From assembly GCA_963082975.1 (NCBI GenBank), contig OY720350.1:18694910-18758909 (forward strand): DNA of 64,000 nt, given 5' to 3'. The position numbers were made by a program, and so were the translations under genes. Source of the DNA: Labia minor (Eukaryota; Arthropoda; Insecta; Dermaptera; Spongiphoridae). The notes below the pieces were generated by a model that saw only the letters and a list, made by a program, of their open reading frames with translations, searched no databases and had not been told where the DNA came from. Each line of letters starts with the position of its first letter. Position 1 is the first letter of the stretch. This document shows positions 54,999-64,000 of this stretch, in pieces.

Positions 54999-55137
54999 GG
55001 TCCCATGGTGTAATGGTTAGCACTCTGGACTTTGAATCCAGCGATCCGAGTTCAAATCTCGGTGGGACCTAATTTTTTTCAATATCCACCTCTAAACTCT
55101 AAACAAGGGATTCTCAACCTGTGGGGAGGCCCTTCTG
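54972..55137 (+). repeat. Duplicated block carrying tRNA-Gln and a hAT-like end
   Basis: About 165 bp, from ATTTGCCTAAGTTGATGTAG through the tRNA to TCTAAACTCTAAACAAGG and GATTCTCAACCTGTGGGG, recur in inverted orientation at about 62261-62423 with few differences. The final part is a hAT-type terminus (GGGATTCTCAACCTGTGGGG). Confidence 0.8.
54999..55070 (+). tRNA. tRNA-Gln (UUG anticodon), copy 2
   Basis: Identical to copy 1 across all 72 bp, 198 bp downstream in the same orientation. Followed by T7 at 55073-55079. Its flanks on both sides match those of copy 3 on the minus strand, so these two derive from a segmental duplication. Confidence 0.97.
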
Positions 55138-55210
55138 GATCCAACCAACCTTCCTCCCTCCTCCGGATGGGATGCAGGGCGCGCGCGTTAGAATATTCAA
55201 AAGAAAATAT
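55100..55210. mobile_element. Fragment of a hAT-type MITE
   Basis: CAAGGGATTCTCAACCTGTG opens a GC-rich stretch ending in GCGCGCGCGTTAGAATATTC. The same family occurs at 62228-62300 and 62852-63034 (GCCCCACGAGTTGAGAATCA). The second terminus is not recognised here. Confidence 0.6.
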
Positions 55211-55356
55211 TTTATTTTAAAATAATGGTTACTTAATACTTATAAAATGTATAAATACCCCCCTAATTAATACTTATAATAATTATTTAGAGAAGTTATG
55301 AAAATCAAATATTGGAAATTAACAAATGTATTTACAATTAGATTTAAAGTTTAGAC

Positions 55357-55480
55357 CATAGGTTCCCAAACTTTTTTGTGTTGTAGACCCCTTGCCATGT
55401 TTTTCGGTTTTGGGTAGACCCCCTAAATTGATTTTGATTTTTTATAAAAAAATGTTACCTGTCAAATATCATTTAATATA
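55357..55480. mobile_element. Fragment of a TTCCCAAACTT-type hAT element
   Basis: CATAGGTTCCCAAACTTTTT with GTAGACCCCTTGCC resembles the left end of the hAT element at 8993. The right end is not found; HINE-A copy 11 lies about 200 bp downstream. Confidence 0.45.
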
Positions 55481-55683
55481 TTAGTAAAAACTTCGGATGA
55501 TGAAATGATCATATAAATAAAATAATAAAAACTTATCTTGAAATTTAAAATCGTGTGTGTTTAACAACTTACCTTTAACCTATTGAATTTATTATTCATT
55601 GTCAATTCCATTTTTAAATTGAAAATAGTTAAAAAAAAATTTCAATTATTCCAAATGTATTTTTAGAAAATTTTATAAATGTA

Positions 55684-56195
55684 AAAAGTTTTCGATATCG
55701 AGATTTTGATGTTTTTATACGTTTTGAAGGTCCCTGAGTCATTTTCGCTAAGAATGAGAAAAATGTCTGTTTGAGTGTGTGAATGTGTGTGTGTGTGAGT
55801 TTGCGTGTGCATGTGTATACGAAGACAAGATTACGCAAAAACGGTTTGAGCTAGAATAATGAAATTTGGTATAAGGGCATTATTCAATATTCGTAGTTTT
55901 CTAACAACTTTTGAGAAATGTATCTCAACGGGAAGTGGGTCATAACCTACCACGTTTTGATTTTTTTTTGATTGAATCGCTGAATGTACGGGGATTAATT
56001 TTTTAACACTACAAATCACGCGCCAACACGTGATGTAGTGCCATCAACAAAGAGCCAATCACGCACTGGTTTAATGAATATTATTTATTAATTTTAATTT
56101 ATAATTTATAATTAATTAAATTTAATTTAAATATAATATATTATGTTATTTAATCCAATTCAAATTGCGAGATAGTCGAATGGAGACACTCCAGC
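55684..56195 (+). mobile_element. HINE-A copy 11
   Basis: Plus orientation, starting near GTAAAAAGTTTTCGATATCG with the terminal palindrome missing and ending GCGAGATAGTCGAATGGAGA and CACTCCAGC. The (TG)n core is interrupted (about 55765-55820). A deletion removes the segment between TTTGATTTTTTTTT and GATTGAATCGCTG. Confidence 0.82.
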
Positions 56196-56627
56196 TTATT
56201 TTTTTAAATTTACCTATAACACTAACCGAGGGGTCCTCAAATTTTTTGAAGATGTTAATACATCCATCAAAAAGTTCAAGTACCAGCTACTAAAAGTAAC
56301 CGTACAGTAGGGTACCACCGTAATATATGTTTATATCATTTTGTTAAATTATAAGAAATTAAAATGATTTATTAGTAAAAAAATTATTAAAACATGTAAA
56401 AATTCCATATGGATTGTCAAAAGTCAACAAATTTATTCTCGTATTCATTGTAATCTCGCTAATTCTTCACTGGAGAGAAGTTTTTATCATTGAATTAGGA
56501 ATTGATCTTATTTTAAACAGGAAGTCTAACTATAACACAAACTATTTTATACTACTATAATTACTTTTTCTTTCCTAATTTTCAATTATTTTCAAGTGTT
56601 TACCAACTTGACCTGTTTTGAAAATAA
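56196..56627. other. Mixed AT-rich sequence with a possible hAT-like fragment
   Basis: The block CGAGGGGTCCTCAAATTTTT and AAAAAGTTCAAGTACCAGC (56228-56288) resembles decayed hAT-type termini. The rest is A/T-rich. Confidence 0.35.
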
Positions 56628-57113
56628 GCTGGAGTGTCTCCACTCGACTATCTCGCAAATTTGAATTGGATTAAATAACATAATATATTATATTTAAATT
56701 AAATTTAATTAATTATAAATTATAAATTAAAATTAATAAACAATATTTAATAATCCAGCGCATGTTTGGCTCTTTTTATTGATGGCACCACGTCACGTGT
56801 TGGCGCGTGAGATTTAAAAAATTAATTCTGAATGTTAATATATCATTCAGCGATTCAATCAAGCTGAAATTCTATATAGATCAGTTTTATACAATTTTTA
56901 ATCATGTGAAAAATTATCAAACATATATCTTTATTTTTACGGTCACTTTAGAGGAAAAAAAATCAAAACGTTGTAGGTAATGACCCTCTTCCGGTTGAGC
57001 TACATTTCTCAAAAGTTGATAGAAAACTACGAATTTTGAATAATACCGCCGTATATCAAATTTCATTATTTTAGCTCAAACCGTTTTTGAGTAATCTTAC
57101 GAGATAGTAAAAA
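56628..57113 (-). mobile_element. HINE-A copy 12
   Basis: Minus orientation, from GCTGGAGTGTCTCCACTCGA. After GTTTTTGAGTAATCTTAC it jumps straight to GAGATAGTAAAAAA, so the microsatellite and the 5' block of about 100 bp including GTATTG are missing. A small duplication around ATTCTGAATGTTAATATATC is private to this copy. Confidence 0.85.
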
Positions 57114-57589
57114 ATTAATAGACATCTTTTTCACAAAACAAACAATCAATTTATATTATAAATAAAATTTTTTATTCATTTTTGGAATGATACTTTGATT
57201 TGCAAAGTTTCAAGGTATATATTCACTTTGACACTATATTATAAAAAAATATAATATAATAAATAAAAATTTGAAAATTCTATTATATTATCCACCCTTC
57301 TCCTGTAAAGTATAATAATATATTATAAGATATATTAACATTTTTTTTTTATTTAAGATTCATTAAAAATTCAAATTTCCATTACCCATTGCATATATTT
57401 AAGTAAGCGAGTGAAAAAAAAAATATTGGAAAATTATTCTCGTGATTTTGAACACTTCAAGGAGATTTTCCAATTTATTTCTCCCTCACACCCATACATA
57501 TTTATAAAAATTACATTTGAAAGTTCTTTTTAAGCTTATTAATTTAATGACAAGAGGAATTTCTTACAATCCATCTATGAAAAGTAAAT
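57114..57589. other. AT-rich intergenic sequence, nothing recognised
   Basis: A/T-rich sequence without recognisable features. Confidence 0.6.
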
Positions 57590-57960
57590 CAATCAAATTT
57601 CGTGCACTTGTTGGACCGCGTCATACCCTTTTTTCCTTCATTCTTTTAAGTATTTAATCTTATTTATAAATGATTTAAATATTAATGCACGTTCGTCGAC
57701 GGACATTGGACAGCTTGTCTAAAAATATGGCATTAATTGTCCGGTTCTAATCCGTTAGTGAATAGAGAGCTGGGTGGTTGGCATTCCCGAGTGTCGAAAC
57801 TTCCAGACACAATACGAACGGTTTTCGTCCCTGTTTACATTAAGACTCCGATAAATGACCCATTACAAATTAAATACCGAGGGCAGCTAGTTATAGGTGT
57901 ATTCAGAATGAGAGAAAAATCCCTCCCCCCCTTCTTCGTTCTTTCACCTTTGTGTTATTC
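57590..57960. promoter_or_regulatory. GC-richer unique island (candidate regulatory element)
   Basis: Contains GCACGTTCGTCGACGGACAT, GGCATTAATTGTCCGG, CTCCGATAAATGACCCATTA and CGAGGGCAGCTAGTTATAGG. An 80-codon open stretch (57737-57979) has no domain. Candidate conserved non-coding element. Confidence 0.33.
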
Positions 57961-58937
57961 GGAGAATAAAAAAAATTAAATAAATAAAAAAAACTATACT
58001 TGAGTGTTTGGTATCTAATCTTTTGAAAAATCATTTTATGATCAATCTTAACGATGAAATCTTTAAAGTACAATAAGATATAAGGATCCACTTGAATATG
58101 GTCAAATGTTGGACAAGGCCAAAAAAATAATTTCTTTAAAATTTTTGCCCAAAAGAAAAAAAAGAGAAAAATATCTTAGAATTTTTTTTTTTTTTAATTA
58201 AAATAATATTTCTATTTCTAATTTATTTATTATCAATAAATCTAAAATTCAAAAATGAATTTTTATAAATTGATAATAATCATCATAATAATGATCAGAA
58301 CTTTCTAGCTGACAATATAATTTCATGAAAAAATTATTTATAAATATTCTAAATTTTATTTTATTTTTATTTTTGCGTTTGTCTTTAACATATTCCTTTG
58401 TCCATTTCATTCTCACTTTAATATTTCTTATATTAATATTTATATATTATATTTATAGAACTACTAAATTGGTTTCCTTTAAAGTAATTATTTTGCAAAT
58501 TTATCTTCACTAATTCGCACCATAAATCTTCGAAATTTTTATAAAATGAAGAAATAAAAATTGTATAGATTGTTAAATGAAATAATAAATTTAAATAATA
58601 ATTAAGTAGATGTTATTGTTTCACATACATTCTAGAAATAAAATTTTAAATACTTATTGAAATAAAATGTATGATATGGATTATTTATTAAAATATATTA
58701 TATAAACGATGAAAAGAGAAAATTTGGTGTAAAATTATTCGATATTTGGATATTAAATTTTTTTTTATCATTTCAAAAAATATATATTAACTATTAACAC
58801 GTTCCCGTGGGCATGTACCACCGGTGGCTTATGCCGCCACATAAAATAAATAAACAAATTATGGAGCCGGCGGGAAAGTGTTAAATGTTAAAATTTATGT
58901 ACGAGTTCACCTCAAAATTAAAATTTATATAGACATA
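57961..58937. other. AT-rich sequence with a small mixed patch
   Basis: The patch at 58797-58885 (GTTCCCGTGGGCATGTACCA, CCGGTGGCTTATGCCGCCAC) contains short inverted pieces (GTGGGCAT / ATGCCGCCAC-like) and may be a degraded element. Otherwise A/T-rich. Confidence 0.45.
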
Positions 58938-59376
58938 CGGGTGGGGATGAACAGTTTCCGGCCTGACCAAGAAAAACAATGTTTTTAAAATTTTTTTTTT
59001 ATTTATTTTTCAACGTTCAAGATAGCTGAGTCCTGTACGATGTCAGCTGAACGTGTGCGAAATATTTTGCACAATCAATGAATATGGAAAGCTGGGTGTA
59101 AGGGGGATGCCGCGTTTGCTAACCTTAGACTAAAAACTGCTTCGAAAAACCATTTCTAACGACAATTTCGCGCTGTAGGCGTAATCCAAACAAATTTTTG
59201 CGTCGATTCATAACTGTTGATGAGACTTAAATTAAATGAAATAAATTAACTAAATTAGAACACCGTTATGGGAAATGTATCAGTATAGATGGAGATCATG
59301 ATGAAAAATAAAACAAAAAAAAATTTAAAAACATCGTTTTTCTTGGTTAGGTCGGAAACTTTTCACCCCACTCTCG
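58938..59376 (+). mobile_element. Mariner element (CGAGGGTGGGG family), internally deleted
   Basis: TA flanks both ends (58936-58937 and 59377-59378). Termini CGGGTGGGGATGAACAGTTT and the inverted AAACTTTTCACCCCACTCTC form repeats of about 45-50 bp including GGCCTGACCAAGAAAAAC. The interior (59018-59230) is a mariner transposase fragment reading KIAESCTMSAERVRNI with later stops; the catalytic core is deleted. It is a longer relative of the relic at 47385, which lies in the opposite orientation. Confidence 0.85.
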
Positions 59377-60329
59377 TATGTTAAATATATTAATATATTT
59401 TAAATGTGCTTACGTTTTTATAATTTAATTAATATTAAATGACATACAGAAAGTTTAATTGTATAATTTATACTTTTTGTTAGAATTCCATTTTTTTTTT
59501 CATTTTTCCAAAACAATAATTATGCAATTTTAAAATATTCCTTTACAGGTATTTTTAATATATAAACAATTTCACATAATGAAATAATATTTAATAAAAA
59601 TAGATAATATTTTAAATAAATCAGTATCTTTATCAAATAAATATAAAGATTAAAAATTTGATATTTTATCATATTATAATAAATATTTTAAATATTAAAA
59701 ATTGTATGATATATTATTTTTTTTTGAGATTTATTACAAAAATATTTATTTTATCACGAATATTGAATGTGTTTCTTTCTTTAGTTCGAAAGAAAGTTTG
59801 AGAGACATTGGTTAAAGAAATATACATACACCTGTTTATTCATTTTCAAAGATGAATAGTAAATTTTCCAGACAAAACTGTTAAGTTTTATATTTATCGC
59901 TAATATAAAGATTGATATACCTATCCAATATATTTGAACTATGATTTGTCTCTCTTTTAAGTTAAAATACTCGATCTATATTCTAAATGTGTATATTTCA
60001 TTTTTTTTTTCTTTTTCTATTTATTTATTTATTTATTTAGTTCATGATAAATTTTATTATTATTGTAGTAAACGCGGCGAAATGAGTTTGCATCCTTTTA
60101 TGAGAAAAACAAGTAAGAAACATTGCTACTGTCATGTCTTACACATCTCTAAAAGTAACACAACCACCAAATCATAAAACGAAACATATCTTTATGAAAA
60201 TAAATCCTCGTATATCAAGTGGAATATATATTATTATGTGTAGTCTTATACTACTTGTTTACTTTTATATTTTAATTAAATTTTATGAATATTTAAATTA
60301 ACAGTGGTTTCGTTATTATTACATTTATC
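59377..60329. other. AT-rich intergenic stretch, nothing recognised
   Basis: About 950 bp, mainly A/T. A 78-codon open stretch at 59941-60177 is hydrophobic then Lys/Ser-rich without domain and is not called. Confidence 0.55.
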
Positions 60330-60540
60330 GTATCATGATTCTTTGTTGAAATTTTGAGTGGGTCGTTTCAATGCGAGGGTTTATTTGGAAGGGTGCCGCA
60401 CTCGACTAAAATTGGTGGCCCAGGGGTCATCGTTGTTGGCTCCATTTAAAGAAATTCCACATTTGTCGATGTGGTGGGATTTCTTAAAATTGTTTCAGGT
60501 TAGAGAACCAAGATGAGGAAGAGGGAATAAAAAAAAGTAA
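60330..60540. promoter_or_regulatory. Small GC-richer unique island
   Basis: Contains GGGTCGTTTCAATGCGAGGG, GGGTGCCGCACTCGACTAAA and CCAGGGGTCATCGTTGTTGG. No open frame of note. Candidate non-coding element. Confidence 0.3.
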
Positions 60541-60584
60541 AAACGAGTGGGTGTGTTTAATCTAAAATCAAACAAAAAAAATAA

Positions 60585-61176
60585 GCTGGAGTGTCTCCAC
60601 TCGACTATCTCGCAATTTGAATTGGATTAAATAACATAATATATTATATTTAAATTAAATTTAATTAATTATGAATTATAAATAATAAATATTAAACCAG
60701 CGCATGCTTGGTTTTTTATTGATGGCACCATGGCACGTGTTGGCGCGTGAGATTTGCAGTGTTAAAAAATTAATTCTGGTACTTTCAGCGATTCAATCAA
60801 GCTGAAATTCTATATATAGCAGTTTTATACAATTATTAATCATGTGAAAAATTATCAAACATATATCTTTATTTTTACGGTCACTTTAGAGGAAAAAAAA
60901 TCAAAACGTTGTAGGTAATGACCCTCTTCCGGTTGAGCTACATTTCTCAAAAGTTGATAGAAAACGATGAAATTTGAATAATGCTCATGTACCAAATTGC
61001 ATCATTCTAGCTCAAACCGTTTTTGCGTAATCTTCTCTACATACACACACACACACAGACATTTTTCTCAACCTTAGTGAAAATGATTCAGGAACCTTCA
61101 AAACGTATAAAAACATCAAAATCTCAACATCGAAAATTTTCGTGATCGCAATACTATCTCTGGCGAGATAGTAAAA
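60585..61176 (-). mobile_element. HINE-A copy 13, full length
   Basis: Minus orientation with all landmarks: 3' hairpin (GCTGGAGTGTCTCCACTCG), sub-terminal GACTATCTCGC, CGCATGCTTGG, GGCACCATGGCACGTG, CCTCTTCCGGTTGAGC, (CA)n near 61041-61057, then the 5' palindrome ACTATCTCTGGCGAGATAGT and AAAAAA. Useful as a reference copy. Confidence 0.92.
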
Positions 61177-61612
61177 AAGCTTAGATTATTTATAAATTTC
61201 AAAAAATAAATAATATAAAATTATGTCATCTAATATTTAAAACATAATAGAATTAAAAATTAAATAATTAATTATTAACTTTCAATGATTATTATGGTTA
61301 CATTTATAAAATTTCCTGAAAATACATTTGCTATTTTCACACATTGGATTGTGATAGTTTCACTAATTAATTAATATAAGTAATTATCTTTATTTTAAAA
61401 TGGAAATTTTAATAATTGTAGAAATTTGTTGAAATTTGTTTAAATATCCAAATATATAGCGCGATTCTCAAAATTACAGTTTTCAATAATAATGTTCATC
61501 ACGCCCCCCCCCTCCCACTTAGAATAAAATGTGTTTCAAAAATAATGTAAGAGTGAAATTTTTTTTTTGATTGTGTTTTTAAATTATTTTTAACTAACAG
61601 TCAGTTAATCAA
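61177..61612. other. AT-rich spacer between inverted HINE-A copies
   Basis: A/T-rich with a C-run at about 61504-61513; nothing recognised. In a single-stranded molecule it would form the loop between two 0.6-kb arms. Confidence 0.6.
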
Positions 61613-62219
61613 TTTTTACTATCTCGCCAGAGATAGTATTGCGATCATGAAAATTTTCGACGTTGAGATTTTGATGTTTTTATACGTTTTGAAGGTTCCT
61701 GAATCATTTTCACTAAGGTTGAGAAAAATGTCTGTGTGTGTGTGTGTGTATGTGTGTATGTATGTAGGCAAGATTACGCAAAAACGGTTTGAGCTAGAAT
61801 GATGCAATTTGGTACATGAGCATTATTCAAAATTCATAGTTTTCTATCAACTTTTGAGAAATGTAGGTCAACCGGAAGAGGGTCATTACCTACAACGTTT
61901 TGATTTTTTTTCCTCTAAAGTGACCGTAAAAATAAAAATATATGTTTGATAATTTTTCACATGATTAATAATTGTATAAAACTGCTATATATAGAATTTC
62001 AGCTTGATTGAATTGCTGAAAGTACCAGAATTAATTTTTTAACACTGCAAATCTCACGCGCCAACACGTGCCATGGTGCCATCAATAAAAAACCAAACAT
62101 GCGCTGGTTTAATATTTATTATTTATAATTTATAATTAATTAAATTTAATTTAAATATAATATATTATGTTATTTAATCCAATTCAAATTGCGAGATAGT
62201 CGAGTGGAGACACTCCAGC
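61613..62219 (+). mobile_element. HINE-A copy 14, full length
   Basis: Plus orientation: TTTTTACTATCTCGCCAGAG, palindrome, TATTGCGATCATG, (TG)n near 61732-61763, AACCGGAAGAGGGTCATTAC, CACGTGCCATGGTGCC, then GCGAGATAGTCGAGTGGAGA and CACTCCAGC. Very similar to copy 13, including the shared CATGGTGCCATCAATAAAAA variant, and placed in inverted orientation with a 436-bp spacer. It has interrupted or truncated a hAT-type MITE whose right end follows. Confidence 0.92.
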
Positions 62220-62227
62220 TAATTTTT

Positions 62228-62300
62228 TAATGGATATTCTCGCGCCTCTCTCCCCATACAGAAGGGCGCCCCACAGGTTGAGAATCCCTTGTTTAGAGTT
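62228..62300. mobile_element. Right end of a hAT-type MITE
   Basis: GATATTCTCGCGCC … GAAGGGCGCCCCACAGGTTG, AGAATCCCTTG is the mirrored terminus seen at 55100 and 63034. Its left part is lost at the junction with HINE-A copy 14. Confidence 0.6.
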
Positions 62301-62423
62301 TAGAGGTGGAGATTGAAAAAAATTAGGTCCCACCGAGATTTGAACTCGGATCGCTGGATTCAAAGTCCAGAGTGCTAACCATTACACCATGGGACCTTGA
62401 TATCTACATGAACTTAGGCAAAT
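62261..62423 (-). repeat. Duplicated block carrying tRNA-Gln (inverted copy)
   Basis: Inverted counterpart of 54972-55137, with the tRNA and both flanks preserved. Differences are limited to a few substitutions (for example TTGATG versus TTCATG near the left end). Confidence 0.8.
62325..62396 (-). tRNA. tRNA-Gln (UUG anticodon), copy 3
   Basis: On the minus strand, the 72-bp sequence equals copies 1 and 2 throughout, with a T7-type terminator (AAAAAAA at 62315-62321 as seen on the plus strand, next to AATT). All cloverleaf pairs and the TTG anticodon are preserved, so it is probably functional despite lying in a duplicated, transposon-rich block. Confidence 0.97.
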
Positions 62424-62851
62424 GTAAAGATTAGGATGCAAATGATCATCTAAGTAAAAGATATAATTTTTCCAGATAAAGAAACAAGAAAGGTGGCTGA
62501 AGAAATTAAGAGTTTAGGTGAGGAAAGGACCTCTTGTCATCGTAAAGTCTATCATAACTTATTATTTAGTAGTGAAGAGAATTAAGAATGAACTTACACT
62601 AACAATAAACTACAAGGAAGTTGCAAATTACCTCATCTGACTTGACAACCCATTTGTATATTATTAGAAAATTCTTACACACATGAAAGTTATATTCAGC
62701 ACATTGCTTAGATACCGTCTTCTACCCTTCAAATATTTAGTTATACGTGGGAACTATTATTTTTATTATAGTAGTAGTAGAACATATCAAATTAAAAAGC
62801 AAATATTTCAATAAAGTGAAACTTCATATAGTGTTTATAGTTTTCTTAAGA
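62424..62851. other. AT-rich sequence, nothing recognised
   Basis: Mixed to A/T-rich sequence downstream of the tRNA duplication; no gene recognised. Confidence 0.55.
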
Positions 62852-63034
62852 CAGTGTTTCTCAACATTTTAGTATTCACGGCCAACAAAAAAATTTTACT
62901 TTTTTTTTAGAGCCATATTGAAAAAAATAGCCTCTTTACATTCACTGACTCAGTCAATTTGTTTAAATAAGATTTTCTCTTGGATATGCTCGCGCCCCCC
63001 TAGGAAGGCGCGCCCCACGAGTTGAGAATCACTG
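62852..63034. mobile_element. hAT-type MITE with probable 8-bp target duplication
   Basis: Ends CAGTGTTTCTCAAC and GTTGAGAATCACTG are inverted repeats. Flanking 8-mers TCTTAAGA (62844-62851) and TCTTAATT (63035-63042) match at 6 of 8. The right half is GC-rich (CTCGCGCCCCCCTAGGAAGG, CGCGCCCCACGAG). At 183 bp it is the shortest apparently complete member. Confidence 0.75.
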
Positions 63035-63042
63035 TCTTAATT

Positions 63043-64000
63043 GATGATTTATATTTTTAAGAGTTTAATTTTAGTATAATATTATATAAATTAAAATGTT
63101 TCAACAAGTACCTACAATTTAATCTATTAATTATGAATTTTCAATCTGTCAGAATAAAAAACACTTTCAAAAATATGAAGATATATTATATGTATTAAAA
63201 AAACTAAAATTTTAATCAAGAACTACAATATAATTTAATAAAAGAAAATCTAATTAGAAATTTCAATTTTCAAAAAAGTGACTAACATTAAATAGATTTT
63301 TATTTTTATTTTAAAGAGATTTTCAATAATTATTTACCGAAAAAAATTAATTATTTACTTTAAAATTCATTACCAATTATAATCCGATATGTTTTAATTT
63401 TAGAATATCTTGTGCATATTGCATTTATTACTTTTCATATATTCCTGTTTATTCAAATTCAATTATTTTTACTAGATAAGAGCTTTTCATTCTAAATCTT
63501 TAATTCAATCAATTTTTAAACAGCAAAGATTATTACATTTTTTTTTCTTTTGAATTGAATTAAAAAAATCTTGAAAAAAAGAAGAAAATCTCTCATTTAA
63601 TAAAAGTTAAAGTAAACGTAATATTTTCTTTTTGTTATTCTTTGAGGTCTTAAATCACAAGCAACATCTCTTAGAGGGCGAATAAAGAATGAGAACCCTT
63701 CGGGCAAGGGCTACGTTTTTTTTTTGTCATCTTCTTTCAATGATAATTGAATTAATTATAATCCGCTTTTGTATAACATTTTCAATATATAGTTATATAT
63801 CTTTAGGATTGAATAATAAAAAAAACAAAAAAGAATAAATAGAAAAAATTTTATATTTTATATCAATATTGTTTCTTTTTTTTAAAAAAAAATTAATTAA
63901 AAGTTTTAAATTAAACAAAAAAAAAATATTGTATAAACAAATAAGAATTTAAATATCATTAGGGAGTGTTGAAGTGATATTTTTTTTACAGTGAAAATAA
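63043..64000. other. AT-rich intergenic stretch to the window end
   Basis: A/T-rich, with a small mixed patch at 63640-63715 (AAATCACAAGCAACATCTCT, CGGGCAAGGGCTACG). No gene or repeat terminus recognised. Confidence 0.55.

Overview
This is a 64 kb stretch of an AT-rich (by eye roughly 70-75% A+T) eukaryotic nuclear genome, almost certainly an insect. The signs are a divergent insect-type ionotropic receptor (IR), eukaryotic tRNA-Gln genes with pol III T-run terminators, tRNA-headed SINEs with target-site duplications, mariner, hAT and Jockey-type elements, and Helentron-like non-autonomous elements carrying internal (CA)n microsatellites. I cannot name the species or order.

Only one intact protein gene is convincing: an intronless IR-like gene at 48203-49879 (+). 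Three tRNA-Gln(UUG) genes lie at 54729, 54999 and 62325 (the last on the minus strand); the second and third belong to one duplicated block of about 165 bp. Everything else coding-like is a transposon relic: an internally deleted mariner transposase (19330-20021), a Jockey-like reverse transcriptase tail (42494-42940, -), a DDE transposase remnant inside its own terminal repeats (42955-43551), several tails of a second non-LTR retrotransposon (32737, 33785, 36789, 54380), and an endonuclease-domain fragment probably left by a Helentron (17527-18096, -).

The dominant theme is non-autonomous mobile DNA. A family of about 600 bp, called HINE-A here, has 14 recognisable full or partial copies. 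Two smaller families (HINE-B, HINE-C) have different ends but the same layout: TTTTTAC start, palindrome, GTATTG, a shared core with CCGGAAG, an internal repeat of the 5' terminus, and a 3' hairpin. hAT-type elements with 8-bp target duplications, Tc1/mariner-type elements with TA duplications, a long-armed inverted-repeat element touching the IR stop codon, two long SINEs and one canonical Helitron 3' end complete the set. Nested insertions give a relative chronology in several places.

Between the repeats are about eighteen islands of 0.15-0.6 kb with higher GC, little simple repeat and frequent homeodomain-type TAAT motifs, separated by kilobases of AT-rich sequence. The layout resembles a gene desert or large intron containing candidate cis-regulatory elements, but conservation cannot be tested here. 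I found no convincing new enzymatic system; the best novelty candidate is the modular end-swapping of the HINE-A/B/C families.
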